The translations under genes were made by a program, and so were the position numbers. A stretch of DNA of 64,000 bases from Corynebacterium urinipleomorphum (GTDB lineage: Bacteria; Actinomycetota; Actinomycetes; Mycobacteriales; Mycobacteriaceae): positions 117,446-181,445 of the forward strand of contig NZ_LT706965.1 in the NCBI RefSeq assembly GCF_900155535.1, given 5' to 3'. The notes below the pieces were generated by a model. It worked only from the letters and a program-made list of their open reading frames with translations. It made no database searches and was not told the DNA's origin. Shown one piece after another: positions 55,169 to 62,903 of this stretch (the first letter of the stretch is position 1; each line of letters starts with the position of its first letter).

Positions 55169-57187
55169 CTAGAAGCTTCCCCCGCGGCCGCCCATGCCGC
55201 CGGCGAAGCCCCCTCCGCTGCCACCGGAGAAGCCACCGCCGCCTCCAAAGCCGCCGCCGTATCCACCACCGAAGCCGCCGCCACCGGAGAGCAGCGAACC
55301 CCAGATGATGGCGCTGGCCATGTTGTTCATCGAGTTCGATGTCTGGCGGCGGCGGTAGATGTCAATGTCGTTCTCCGCGGCCTGCGCTGCCCGGCGGGCG
55401 GTGTTGGTGGCCTCGCGGGCGTACTCGATCGCGCCGCGGGTGTCCTTGATGCGGCGGTTCTGGGCCTCCGCGAACTGGCGGCCAGCTTCGGCGAGCAGGC
55501 CGCGGGCGCGGGATCCGATGATGCGGCCGCGGGACTGGATGAGGTCTTGGGCGCCCTGGATCTGTGCGGCGGCGACCTGCAGCTGCTGGTCCAGGAGCTG
55601 CAGCTGGCGCTTCTGGTCGCTAGCCACGCCGCGCGCTTTGTCGATCTCGGCGTCAATGTCCGTGTCCAGCTGGGTCAGCTCCATGAATAGCGCCAGGGGA
55701 TCGGTCTCCTCTCGGTTGCCCATGGCGCCCAGTTCCTGGCGGGCGCGGAAGGAGATGGAGTCGAGAGAGGAGACGTCGATACGCGCGCCCTGCTCGCGCT
55801 CGGCCTTGAGGTCCTCGATCTCGCGCAGCTCGTCCTTGATCTCCTGGATCAGGGCGGGCAGGTTCGTGCGCGCAGTCTGGATGTTGGTGTCGGCGTGCTC
55901 GATCGCGTCCAGGTTCTTGTCGGCCACCTCGACGGTGTGCTGAGCTCCGCGGAGCACGTCCACGAGTGCGCCCTGCTTACCGGCCGGCTGCGCGGCGAGA
56001 CCGCGGGCTTCCTCGAGCTGCTTCTCTGCTTCGTCGATGGATTCGACAGCGATGTCCACGTTGCTGCTGATGGATTCGAGGATCTGCTCCGAGTACCGCG
56101 CACGAAGGTCCTCAAGCGTTGCGCGGGCGGGCTCGATGCGTGCGCGCAGGTCCACGGTGCGCTGGAAGATCGTGTCGATCTCCTGGTCCGCCTTTATCAG
56201 CACATTGCGCATGCTCTGGAATTCTTCGCTCTTGTCGTTTAGGGCCTTCTCCGCCTGGCCGCAAGACGAGATGATGTCGATCAACATGGCGCGCTTCTCC
56301 GGCTCCGTCTCCGGGATGGCGTCGTAGAGGCGGTGGTGAATGTTGAACGCGCGCTGCAGAGCGGAGGTGGCCTGATTCATCGCGGAGGTGAACGGGCGAA
56401 CGCGCTCGGCACCGAACTCGTCCGTGGCCACCTTCAGTTCCTCCTTGCCCACGCGGATGGACTCGTCGGTGTGGACGAGCGCGTCCTGGGCGAGCTGCTC
56501 CAGCGTCGGCGTAGGCAGGCGACCGAGTGAATCGGTATCGCCCGGGCTGAGCTCGCGGGCGGAGGCGAGCTGCTTCTGGTCCGCCTTCTTGTTCTTGTTG
56601 CGGCCGTAGAGCCAGAAGCCGCCGCCAGCCAGAGCCGCCGCGCCGAGACCGCCCGCGACGATCGCCGCGCCCTCGCCGTCGGTGGAGCCGTTCACCGCAT
56701 TGATGGCGTCCAGGCCCGCAGCGCCGAAGTTCTTCTGGGAGAGTTGGTTGAACGCTGCGTTAGACATGGCATCCACAGCCGAAGAACTCCACTGGGAGCC
56801 GGCGTTTACGTTGTATTTGCCGTCATTCGGCGAAATGGCCACGACAGCGGTGTTCGGGCCCTTGTCCGTAATAGCGTCGCGCACCCACTCCGCCGGGTCT
56901 TGCCCGCCGAAGGTGTCCAGGTACACCACGTAGGCGTTGAGCTGCTTGGACTGCTGCAGTTGGCTGATCGCGTCCTCGATTTGGGATTTCTCACCGCCCG
57001 AGAGAACCCCGGCATCATCGGTGACCTTGTCGCGCACGTCGGCTGGGGCGAGGGAGGCGCCAGCAGTAGCGCTTGCCTGCGCCTGCAATGTCTCGGTGGC
57101 AGCGAGCGCCAGGGGAGCGGCGGAAAGAGCAATGCCGCCGGCGAGCGCCGGGGTGGCCAGAGCAATACGGAGGTAGCGCGAAGTCAT
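55169..57187 (-). CDS. TPM-domain secreted/membrane protein with long coiled coil and Gly-rich tail
   Basis: 672 aa. Signal peptide ending in AAPLALAATE, then a TPM domain (about 50-170; VRDKVTDDAGVLSGGEKSQIEDAI, TFGGQDPAEWVRDAITDKG), one membrane helix (about 178-194) followed by RNKNKK, then about 430 residues of heptad-rich helix and a C-terminal Gly/Phe-rich tail made of FGGGYGGG-like repeats. This form is widespread in actinobacteria; the function is unknown, and TPM proteins elsewhere act in photosystem repair or as phosphatases. It is divergent from dgt. Confidence 0.88.
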   Translation of the reverse strand: MTSRYLRIALATPALAGGIALSAAPLALAATETLQAQASATAGASLAPADVRDKVTDDAGVLSGGEKSQIEDAISQLQQSKQLNAYVVYLDTFGGQDPAEWVRDAITDKGPNTAVVAISPNDGKYNVNAGSQWSSSAVDAMSNAAFNQLSQKNFGAAGLDAINAVNGSTDGEGAAIVAGGLGAAALAGGGFWLYGRNKNKKADQKQLASARELSPGDTDSLGRLPTPTLEQLAQDALVHTDESIRVGKEELKVATDEFGAERVRPFTSAMNQATSALQRAFNIHHRLYDAIPETEPEKRAMLIDIISSCGQAEKALNDKSEEFQSMRNVLIKADQEIDTIFQRTVDLRARIEPARATLEDLRARYSEQILESISSNVDIAVESIDEAEKQLEEARGLAAQPAGKQGALVDVLRGAQHTVEVADKNLDAIEHADTNIQTARTNLPALIQEIKDELREIEDLKAEREQGARIDVSSLDSISFRARQELGAMGNREETDPLALFMELTQLDTDIDAEIDKARGVASDQKRQLQLLDQQLQVAAAQIQGAQDLIQSRGRIIGSRARGLLAEAGRQFAEAQNRRIKDTRGAIEYAREATNTARRAAQAAENDIDIYRRRQTSNSMNNMASAIIWGSLLSGGGGFGGGYGGGFGGGGGFSGGSGGGFAGGMGGRGGSF

Positions 57188-57255
57188 GCCCTACAGGGTA
57201 CAGCGCGCGTGGTGCCCGTGGACGGGCGCATTTCCCGATTAGGCTCGGTGGCGCT

Positions 57256-58521
57256 ATGACGTACCAGTATGAATCGTCGGACCTCGCCCGCCGCGTGGTG
57301 GAGGGGGAGAAGGGCTCGCAGCTCGCCGACATGGAGGAGCACCGCGACGGCTTCGCACGCGACCGGGCGCGCGTGCTCCACTCCGCGGCGCTGCGGCGCC
57401 TAGCGGACAAGACCCAGGTGGTGGGGCCGCGCGACGGCGACACACCGCGCACTCGTCTGACGCACTCCCTGGAGGTCGCGCAGATCTCCCGCAGTATCGG
57501 CCTGGGACTCGGCCTGAACCCGGACTTGTGCGAGATGGCGGGACTCACCCACGACATCGGGCACCCGCCGTACGGGCACAACGGGGAAGTAGCGCTCAAC
57601 GAGCTCGCCGCCGGTTGCGGCGGCTTCGAGGGCAACGCGCAGACCCTGCGCATTCTCTCCCGGCTCGAGCCGAAGGTGCTGGACGGCGTGGAGTCGTTCG
57701 GCCTCAACCTCACGCGCGCGGCTCTCGACGCCGCATGCAAGTACCCGCGCACGCGTACCAACCCGGACGGTACGGTGAACCGCAAATACGGAGCCTACGA
57801 CGAGGACGCGCACATCCTCGCCTGGCTGCGCGAAGGTCACACCGACGACCTCCCGCCAATGGAGGCGCAGGTCATGGACTGCTCCGACGACATTGCCTAC
57901 AGCGTCCACGATGTCGAGGACGGTATCGTCTCCGGCCGCGTGGACCTCAAGGTTCTGTGGGACTTGGTGGAGCTCGCCGCGCTCGCCGCGAAAGGCGCAG
58001 CAGCATTTGGGGGCACGGCGGACGAGCTTATCGACGCCGCCGCCCGCCTCCGCTCCCTCCCCATCGTCTCCGCCGCCGCCGATTTCGACTTCTCGCTCAC
58101 CGGGTACGTGACGTTGAAGAAGATGACATCCGAACTGGTCGGACGCTACGTCGGTTCCGTGATCAGCGCGACGGAAAGCGCCAATCCCGGCCCAGTCGGC
58201 CGCATGCACGGTCAGCTAGTCATCCCGCCCGAAGCCGAGGCCGAGGTACGCCTGCTCAAGACAGTGGCAGTGCTCTACGTCATGGACATGCCCTCCCACA
58301 TCGCCCGGCAGGACCGGCAGCGCAACCGCATCGTCCGCGTCTACGACTACCTCACCGCCGGCGCGCCGGGTTCCCTGGACACCATGTTCGCCGCGTGGTG
58401 GCACCAGGCGGAAAAGGACGCTGAACGCCAGCGCGTGATCATCGACCAGATCGCCTCCATGACCGAGTCCCGCCTGGAGCGCACCGCGAAGAAGACAGCG
58501 TCCTTCGAGGGGTACCTCTAA
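57256..58521 (+). CDS. dgt: Deoxyguanosinetriphosphate triphosphohydrolase-like protein
   Basis: 421 aa HD-domain enzyme that cuts dGTP (or dNTPs) to the nucleoside and triphosphate. The metal ligands are visible in RLTHSLEVAQ, GLTHDIGHPPYGHNGE and DCSDDIAYSVHDVED. ATG 57256 follows a short divergent intergenic region. It precedes dnaG in other corynebacteria. One GNCGTCGATAAGC word. Confidence 0.93.
   Translation: MTYQYESSDLARRVVEGEKGSQLADMEEHRDGFARDRARVLHSAALRRLADKTQVVGPRDGDTPRTRLTHSLEVAQISRSIGLGLGLNPDLCEMAGLTHDIGHPPYGHNGEVALNELAAGCGGFEGNAQTLRILSRLEPKVLDGVESFGLNLTRAALDAACKYPRTRTNPDGTVNRKYGAYDEDAHILAWLREGHTDDLPPMEAQVMDCSDDIAYSVHDVEDGIVSGRVDLKVLWDLVELAALAAKGAAAFGGTADELIDAAARLRSLPIVSAAADFDFSLTGYVTLKKMTSELVGRYVGSVISATESANPGPVGRMHGQLVIPPEAEAEVRLLKTVAVLYVMDMPSHIARQDRQRNRIVRVYDYLTAGAPGSLDTMFAAWWHQAEKDAERQRVIIDQIASMTESRLERTAKKTASFEGYL
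58026..58038 (-). repeat. GNCGTCGATAAGC word, copy 15
   Basis: In dgt; plus-strand codons GAG CTT ATC GAC GCC (ELIDA). Confidence 0.9.
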
Positions 58522-58532
58522 GCAAAATCGAC

Positions 58533-59486
58533 CTACCAGTACGAGAGATCGCGCCGACGCAGGTGTCTCGCCCCCAGGACTTCGCTCACGAACCCCTCCG
58601 GATCAGCTTCGATCTCTTCGGCAGTGAAGTAGAGTTTGCGGAAGCCGCGGGAAGCAACCCATCTCTCGCGCCTGCGCAGCCGCCGGGCGAGCTGTTTGTC
58701 TTTCGGATCAGCTTCGAGCTGGCGCCACAGCGGGTCCTCGTTGACCGCGATGACAAGATCGTTTCCCGCAAGGAGAATCGCGTGACCCATCTCGTCGAGT
58801 TCGCAGTGCGTACGGACGTAAACAGGCGAGTCGATTAAAAGCGCATACGCCAGTAGGTGAGGGAACGAGGTGAGTTCCTTCGCGCGGTGGGGAAGTGAGA
58901 CAGCCAACCGCCGCAGGTTCGGGCGCATCGTCCCCTCGAAGCTCGCTGCGTACGAGGAAATCTCGTCCGCGCTTAATCCGCGGTTGAGCAGCCACCCCGC
59001 CGCGAGCCACGCGTTCGTACGCTGCCCCATTCGACACATGTCCACGTACGTGCGCAGCGGATGTGTGACGCGCACGCCATCAAGCTCCACGATTTCTTCC
59101 TCCCGGATCTTGTTGGATATGAATCGGACACGAGGAGGAAGCTTGCTTTTCGACGGCTGATACCCCGACGGCAGCGCCATCTCCACCGTCTGATCCTTCG
59201 GCACGATGAACCACATTCCCCATTGCGCCGCAGCCCACCAACCGATGAGAACGGCTTTGCGCGAATCACGCACAGCTGCAGCGCCCCGCACCGTGAGCTG
59301 CAATTTGATGCTGAGCCCCCGGAACCATTTGGCCGGGACCGCGCTGGTCGGCGACACGAAACTGAGGCTCGGGGATCGCGTGGGAGGTTCCTTGCGTGAA
59401 ACCTGAACTCGCTCGCGCAGGTACTGTTGCCGAACTTCCTGAACGTGCTGGTCAGCGAAGTCTCGCCATGCCCGATCTTCCCCCAT
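58533..59486 (-). CDS. AbiEi-like protein with degenerate nuclease-type C-terminus
   Basis: 317 aa; AGGAG 4 bases before ATG 59486. The middle part (VRGAAAVRDSRKAVLIGWWAAAQWG, then VELDGVRVTHPLRTYVDMCRMGQ) follows the pattern of actinobacterial proteins annotated as AbiEi-type (type IV) antitoxin. The C-terminal part (NDLVIAVNEDPLWRQLE... RERWVASRGFRKLYFTAEEIE) resembles the DUF559/Vsr-like endonuclease domain often fused to them, but the usual Glu of the (D)...EYDG motif is Asn here, so it is probably inactive. No partner toxin adjoins it. A 14-base motif is repeated in and before its start. Confidence 0.6.
   Translation of the reverse strand: MGEDRAWRDFADQHVQEVRQQYLRERVQVSRKEPPTRSPSLSFVSPTSAVPAKWFRGLSIKLQLTVRGAAAVRDSRKAVLIGWWAAAQWGMWFIVPKDQTVEMALPSGYQPSKSKLPPRVRFISNKIREEEIVELDGVRVTHPLRTYVDMCRMGQRTNAWLAAGWLLNRGLSADEISSYAASFEGTMRPNLRRLAVSLPHRAKELTSFPHLLAYALLIDSPVYVRTHCELDEMGHAILLAGNDLVIAVNEDPLWRQLEADPKDKQLARRLRRRERWVASRGFRKLYFTAEEIEADPEGFVSEVLGARHLRRRDLSYW
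59398..59411 (+). repeat. 14-mer GAAACCTGAACTCG, copy A
   Basis: Lies within codons 26-30 of the AbiEi-like gene. It is identical to the reverse complement of copy C. Confidence 0.7.
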
Positions 59487-59524
59487 GACTCCTATCTACC
59501 CCGGTGGAGTTCAGAGTTCACGCT

Positions 59525-59538
59525 GAAACCTGAACTTG
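59525..59538 (+). repeat. 14-mer GAAACCTGAACTTG, copy B
   Basis: One mismatch from copy A; 38 bases upstream of the AbiEi-like start codon. Confidence 0.7.
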
Positions 59539-59543
59539 GGGCG

Positions 59544-59569
59544 GAATTGCGCACTGAAATGTGCAATTC
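59544..59569. promoter_or_regulatory. Inverted repeat in the AbiEi-like promoter region
   Basis: GAATTGCGCA and TGTGCAATTC pair over 10 positions (one G-T) around a 6-base loop. It lies between the 14-mer copies B and C. Confidence 0.55.
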
Positions 59570-59597
59570 ATTCAACATGAGCGCGAAAAACGGGAGA

Positions 59598-59611
59598 CGA
59601 GTTCAGGTTTC
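59598..59611 (-). repeat. 14-mer GAAACCTGAACTCG, copy C (inverted)
   Basis: Exact inverted copy of A, 187 bases away, between the AbiEi-like start and the barstar stop. Confidence 0.7.
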
Positions 59612-59657
59612 GCCCAACGATTTCAGCGCGCTGAGGTCGTGCTAGTTCAGTGCTGGT

Positions 59658-59912
59658 TCAGTGCTGTTCGAGCCTGAGCTGGACGCCCTCGACGGCCAGG
59701 ACCTGACGCAATCTCTCGGACTGTTCTTCGGGAACGCGCCAGTCCGACACCACCAGGCGGTTCGCTTGGGTTTCGCGCAGGAGGTCGGCGAGAGCGTCGA
59801 GGTTGCGAGGGACCGGACGCTCGTCGGAGGCGTAGACAGCGTCGATGATGCCGTCGCCGAGGTCCTCGATGGAGCGGACGGGGCGGGCGATGACGATGGC
59901 GTTCACGGGCAT
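59658..59912 (-). CDS. Barstar-family ribonuclease inhibitor
   Basis: 84 aa, close to the 89 aa of barstar. The sequence begins MPVNAIVIARPVRSIEDLGDG and contains RNLDALADLLRE, matching the barstar pattern with an acidic inhibitory surface. The ATG overlaps the stop of the upstream ribonuclease (TGATG), so toxin and inhibitor are translated together. It would protect the cytoplasm against leaked ribonuclease. Confidence 0.8.
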   Translation of the reverse strand: MPVNAIVIARPVRSIEDLGDGIIDAVYASDERPVPRNLDALADLLRETQANRLVVSDWRVPEEQSERLRQVLAVEGVQLRLEQH

Positions 59913-60325
59913 CACTCGACCACCATTTCGCAGAAGGACTCGTAGTGGTCGTCGGTGTAGTAATACACGTCCGGGTCGGTCTCGGTGCCTCCGCCGGTGA
60001 CAATGCGGCGCTCCCCGCGGTGGTTCACACCGGGAGTGTCCACGGTGTACTCGCGGTAGTAATCGGAGTTCTCCGCCGGCAAGATCTGCTCGTAATTGCC
60101 AAAGTGGCTGCCGTCGTTGGAGGGGTATTCGAAGGGGCCGCCGGCATGGATGTCGTCGATAAGCCGTGTTGCTTCTTGCGGCACTGACGTGCACTCGCTG
60201 ATGCCGTCGGTGCTCTCCGGCTCGTGCACGATGGAGTACACCGTGGACACGAGGGTGATCAGCCCGATGATGAGGATCAGGGGCAGAGCGACTGAATGGC
60301 TCGAACTGTCGCCGTCAGTAGACAT
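59912..60325 (-). CDS. Membrane-anchored guanyl-specific ribonuclease (barnase/RNase Sa type)
   Basis: 137 aa. A signal-anchor helix (about residues 12-33) is followed by an RNase Sa-like domain. Catalytic residues align: Glu92 in YYREYTV, Arg103 and Arg107 in HRGERRIV and His127 in TDDHYESF; Cys45 and Cys132 correspond roughly to the RNase Sa disulfide. It cleaves RNA after guanosine, outside the cell. Coupled to the barstar gene and divergent from dnaG with only 40 bases between. One GNCGTCGATAAGC word. No strong ribosome-binding site before ATG 60325. Confidence 0.88.
   Translation of the reverse strand: MSTDGDSSSHSVALPLILIIGLITLVSTVYSIVHEPESTDGISECTSVPQEATRLIDDIHAGGPFEYPSNDGSHFGNYEQILPAENSDYYREYTVDTPGVNHRGERRIVTGGGTETDPDVYYYTDDHYESFCEMVVE
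60152..60164 (+). repeat. GNCGTCGATAAGC word, copy 16
   Basis: In the ribonuclease gene, opposite to it; gene codons CGG CTT ATC GAC GAC (RLIDD). Confidence 0.9.
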
Positions 60326-60365
60326 GCGTTCATTTTAGACACAGCCGCGCGGTAGGATGTGCGCC

Positions 60366-62255
60366 ATGGCAAGGGGCAGAATTCCGGATAGTGACATTGA
60401 AGCTATCCGCGAGCGCGCCAACTTGGCGGACATCGTGGGGGAGTACGTCCAGCTCAAACCCGCGGGCCATGATTCGCTGAAGGGCTTGAGCCCGTTCAAG
60501 GACGAGAAGACCCCCTCCTTCCACGTCCGTCCCGCGCGCGGTTATTACCACTGCTTTTCCACCGGCAAGGGCGGCGATGTCTTCTCCTTCATGATGGAGA
60601 TGGAGCAGCTGAGCTTCCCCGAAGCCGTGGAGGCAGTCGCGGAGGAGATCGGCTACCACATCAACTACCAGGGCGGATCCACAGGCGCGCGAGACGTCAA
60701 GCCGGGCACGCGTGCCCGTTTGATCGCCGCGAACAAAGCCGCGCACGAGTTCTACCGCGACCAGCTGGAGCAGCCAGAGGCTGAAGTGGGTCGCCGTTTT
60801 CTGCTCGACCGCGGCTTCGACCGCGAGATCATCCACCACTTCGAATGCGGGTATGCCCCCGACGGGTGGGACACGATGACCAAGCATCTGTTGCGCAAGG
60901 GATTCGAGGTGCAGGAGCTTGTCGATGCGGGGTTGTCCACGATGGGGCGGCGCGGGCCCATCGACAAATTCCGCCGCCGTTTGCTGTGGCCGATCAAGGA
61001 CGTGGCCGGCAACGTCATCGGCTTCGGTGCCCGGAAGCTGTTTGATGACGACACCATGGGCAAGTACATGAACACCGCCGACACGATGCTGTACCACAAA
61101 TCCAAGGTGCTTTTCGGACTGGACCTGGCCAAGAAAAACATCGCGCAGGGCCACCAGTGCGTGGTGGTGGAGGGGTACACGGACGTGATGGCAATGCACG
61201 CGGCTGGTGTCACCACGGCTGTCGCGTCCTGCGGCACAGCCTTCGGCAAAGACCACATGAGCATCATCCGCCGCCTCATGCTGGACGACAATTATTTCCG
61301 CGGCGAGCTGATCTACACCTTCGACGGCGACGAAGCCGGACAGAAAGCCGCCATGCGCGCCTTCGAGGGCGACCAGCAGTTCACCGGCCAGTCCTTCGTC
61401 TCCGTCGCGCCGGACGGTATGGATCCGTGCGACCTGCGTTTGGCCAAAGGCGACGGTGCTGTACGCGACCTGGTGGCTAACCGCGTGCCCATGTTCGAGT
61501 TCGTCATCGAGTCCCTCCTGCAGGACTACTCCCTGGACACCCCCGAGGGGCGCTTGCAGGCTTTGCGGCGCACCGTCCCCGTCGTCGCTCAGATCCGCGA
61601 CACCCCGCTGCAGACCGAGTACGCCCGCCAACTTGCCGGATGGGTGGGCTGGCCCGACCCGAACGAGGTGATCCGGCAGGTCCGCCAGGAAGCGAAGAAC
61701 CCGAAGCCGGCCAAGCGCTCCGCGTGGGAGGATTCCAAGGCGAATCAGTCGAAGCAGCCCTCCCCGAACCAGCCCACCTTTGAGTTGCCCGCCCCCAATG
61801 ATCCGATGCTGTGGGCGCAAAGGGAAGCTCTCAAAGTGGCGCTGCAGTACCCGGCTGCCGCCGGCAGTTACTTCGACGGCATCAACCCCGATGCCTTCAC
61901 CCACCCTGCTTACCGCGCTGTCCGCGACGCCATGGGTGAAGCCGGGGGAGCAGCCAACGCAGGTTCCAGCTGGATCCCCCACGTGGCCGACGAGATGCTC
62001 GACGCCACCGGCCGCAATTTCGTCTCCGAGCTCGCCGTCGAGGACATCCTCGCCGAGGACCCCACCGCCTACGCCGACTCCGTCCTCTCCCGCCTGCAGG
62101 AGGTCCGCGTGGGCAACCAGATCGCCCAGCTGAAGTCCCAACTGCAGCGCATGCGCCCCAGCGACGACGAAATGGCTTACAATGCCCTCTTCTCTGACCT
62201 TGTCGCGCTGGAGCAGGCGCGGCGGGAGCTGAACGACCGAGCGTTTAGGGGCTAA
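60366..62255 (+). CDS. dnaG: DNA primase
   Basis: 629 aa from ATG 60366. Primase makes RNA primers at the replication fork. The RNA polymerase/TOPRIM core is intact (VVVEGYTDVMAM with Glu, TFDGDEAGQKAA with the Asp pair), as is YMNTADTMLYHKSKVLFGLDLAKK. The N-terminal CHC2 zinc module is altered: the positions normally Cys, His, Cys, Cys read Ser42, Lys45, Cys63 and Thr66, so only one ligand remains, although the surrounding motif (KDEKTPSFHVRP, GKGGDVFSF) is well kept. The C-terminal DnaB-binding part is present. Confidence 0.96.
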   Translation: MARGRIPDSDIEAIRERANLADIVGEYVQLKPAGHDSLKGLSPFKDEKTPSFHVRPARGYYHCFSTGKGGDVFSFMMEMEQLSFPEAVEAVAEEIGYHINYQGGSTGARDVKPGTRARLIAANKAAHEFYRDQLEQPEAEVGRRFLLDRGFDREIIHHFECGYAPDGWDTMTKHLLRKGFEVQELVDAGLSTMGRRGPIDKFRRRLLWPIKDVAGNVIGFGARKLFDDDTMGKYMNTADTMLYHKSKVLFGLDLAKKNIAQGHQCVVVEGYTDVMAMHAAGVTTAVASCGTAFGKDHMSIIRRLMLDDNYFRGELIYTFDGDEAGQKAAMRAFEGDQQFTGQSFVSVAPDGMDPCDLRLAKGDGAVRDLVANRVPMFEFVIESLLQDYSLDTPEGRLQALRRTVPVVAQIRDTPLQTEYARQLAGWVGWPDPNEVIRQVRQEAKNPKPAKRSAWEDSKANQSKQPSPNQPTFELPAPNDPMLWAQREALKVALQYPAAAGSYFDGINPDAFTHPAYRAVRDAMGEAGGAANAGSSWIPHVADEMLDATGRNFVSELAVEDILAEDPTAYADSVLSRLQEVRVGNQIAQLKSQLQRMRPSDDEMAYNALFSDLVALEQARRELNDRAFRG

Positions 62256-62279
62256 GCGGCACCCTCTACTATCGGTTCC

Positions 62280-62894
62280 ATGACCATCCTCGTCCTGGAT
62301 CCCCGTTGGCCCGACATGATCCCGTTGGCCGCTGCGCCTAGCCTCGCTGGCCCGCTCACGTACACCGACGAGGTGCCTGTCTCTGTCCGCTGGAACCTGG
62401 GCGATATTGCCGCAACGGAATCACATGATGGGACCCTCGTCACCACTGACCCGTCTGATCCGGTCGCACAAAAGCGCATCGCGGCGGGGGAGCGGGTCAT
62501 CGAGGCACCTTCGCTCGCGGATCCTCTCTTCCACGCCCAGTCCGTCATGCGCGCTGCCCGCACCCGCGGCGAGTGGGAGATGGCCCAAACGCACGAGACG
62601 CTCATCGAATACCTCGAGCAGGAATCGGGCGAGCTTATCGACGCCATCCGTAACCACCACCCCGACGACTCCCTCAAGAAAGAGCTCTCCGATCTTCTCC
62701 TCCAAGTCCTCTTCCATGCGGAGATCGCCTCCCGCCGAGGTGCCTTCTCATTCCCGGATGTCGCGCAAGCCTTCGTGGACAAAATGAGAAATCGCGCTCC
62801 TTACCTCTTCGACGGCAGTACCGGAATCGTGCCGAAGCACGAACAGGACCGCCTCTGGTCCGAAGGGAAGAAGCGCGAGAAAAACAGCAGTTAG
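62280..62894 (+). CDS. mazG: MazG-family nucleoside triphosphate pyrophosphohydrolase
   Basis: 204 aa with one MazG domain in the C-terminal half: QTHETLIEYLEQESGELIDAI and KKELSDLLLQVLFHAEIA, giving the metal ligands Glu115, Glu118, Glu135 and Asp138. It removes pyrophosphate from damaged or excess NTPs. The N-terminal 75 residues are variable, as in mycobacterial MazG. It starts 24 bases after dnaG; in mycobacteria mazG lies beside lpqU and eno, and an LpqU-like gene follows here. One GNCGTCGATAAGC word. Confidence 0.88.
   Translation: MTILVLDPRWPDMIPLAAAPSLAGPLTYTDEVPVSVRWNLGDIAATESHDGTLVTTDPSDPVAQKRIAAGERVIEAPSLADPLFHAQSVMRAARTRGEWEMAQTHETLIEYLEQESGELIDAIRNHHPDDSLKKELSDLLLQVLFHAEIASRRGAFSFPDVAQAFVDKMRNRAPYLFDGSTGIVPKHEQDRLWSEGKKREKNSS
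62633..62645 (-). repeat. GNCGTCGATAAGC word, copy 17
   Basis: In mazG; plus-strand codons GAG CTT ATC GAC GCC (ELIDA). Confidence 0.9.
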
Positions 62895-62903
62895 GACACC
62901 ATT

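Noticed and set aside
60330..62141. 603-codon open frame antisense to dnaG
   Set aside because: Shadow of the primase coding strand; the product is compositionally odd and the sense frame has all primase motifs.
2208..62645. Interpretation of the repeated word as an FtsK-orienting (KOPS) or Chi-type polar sequence
   Set aside because: Strand use is 9 to 8 within one contiguous region; such words should be strongly skewed. A window spanning the terminus or origin could hide skew, so this is not final.
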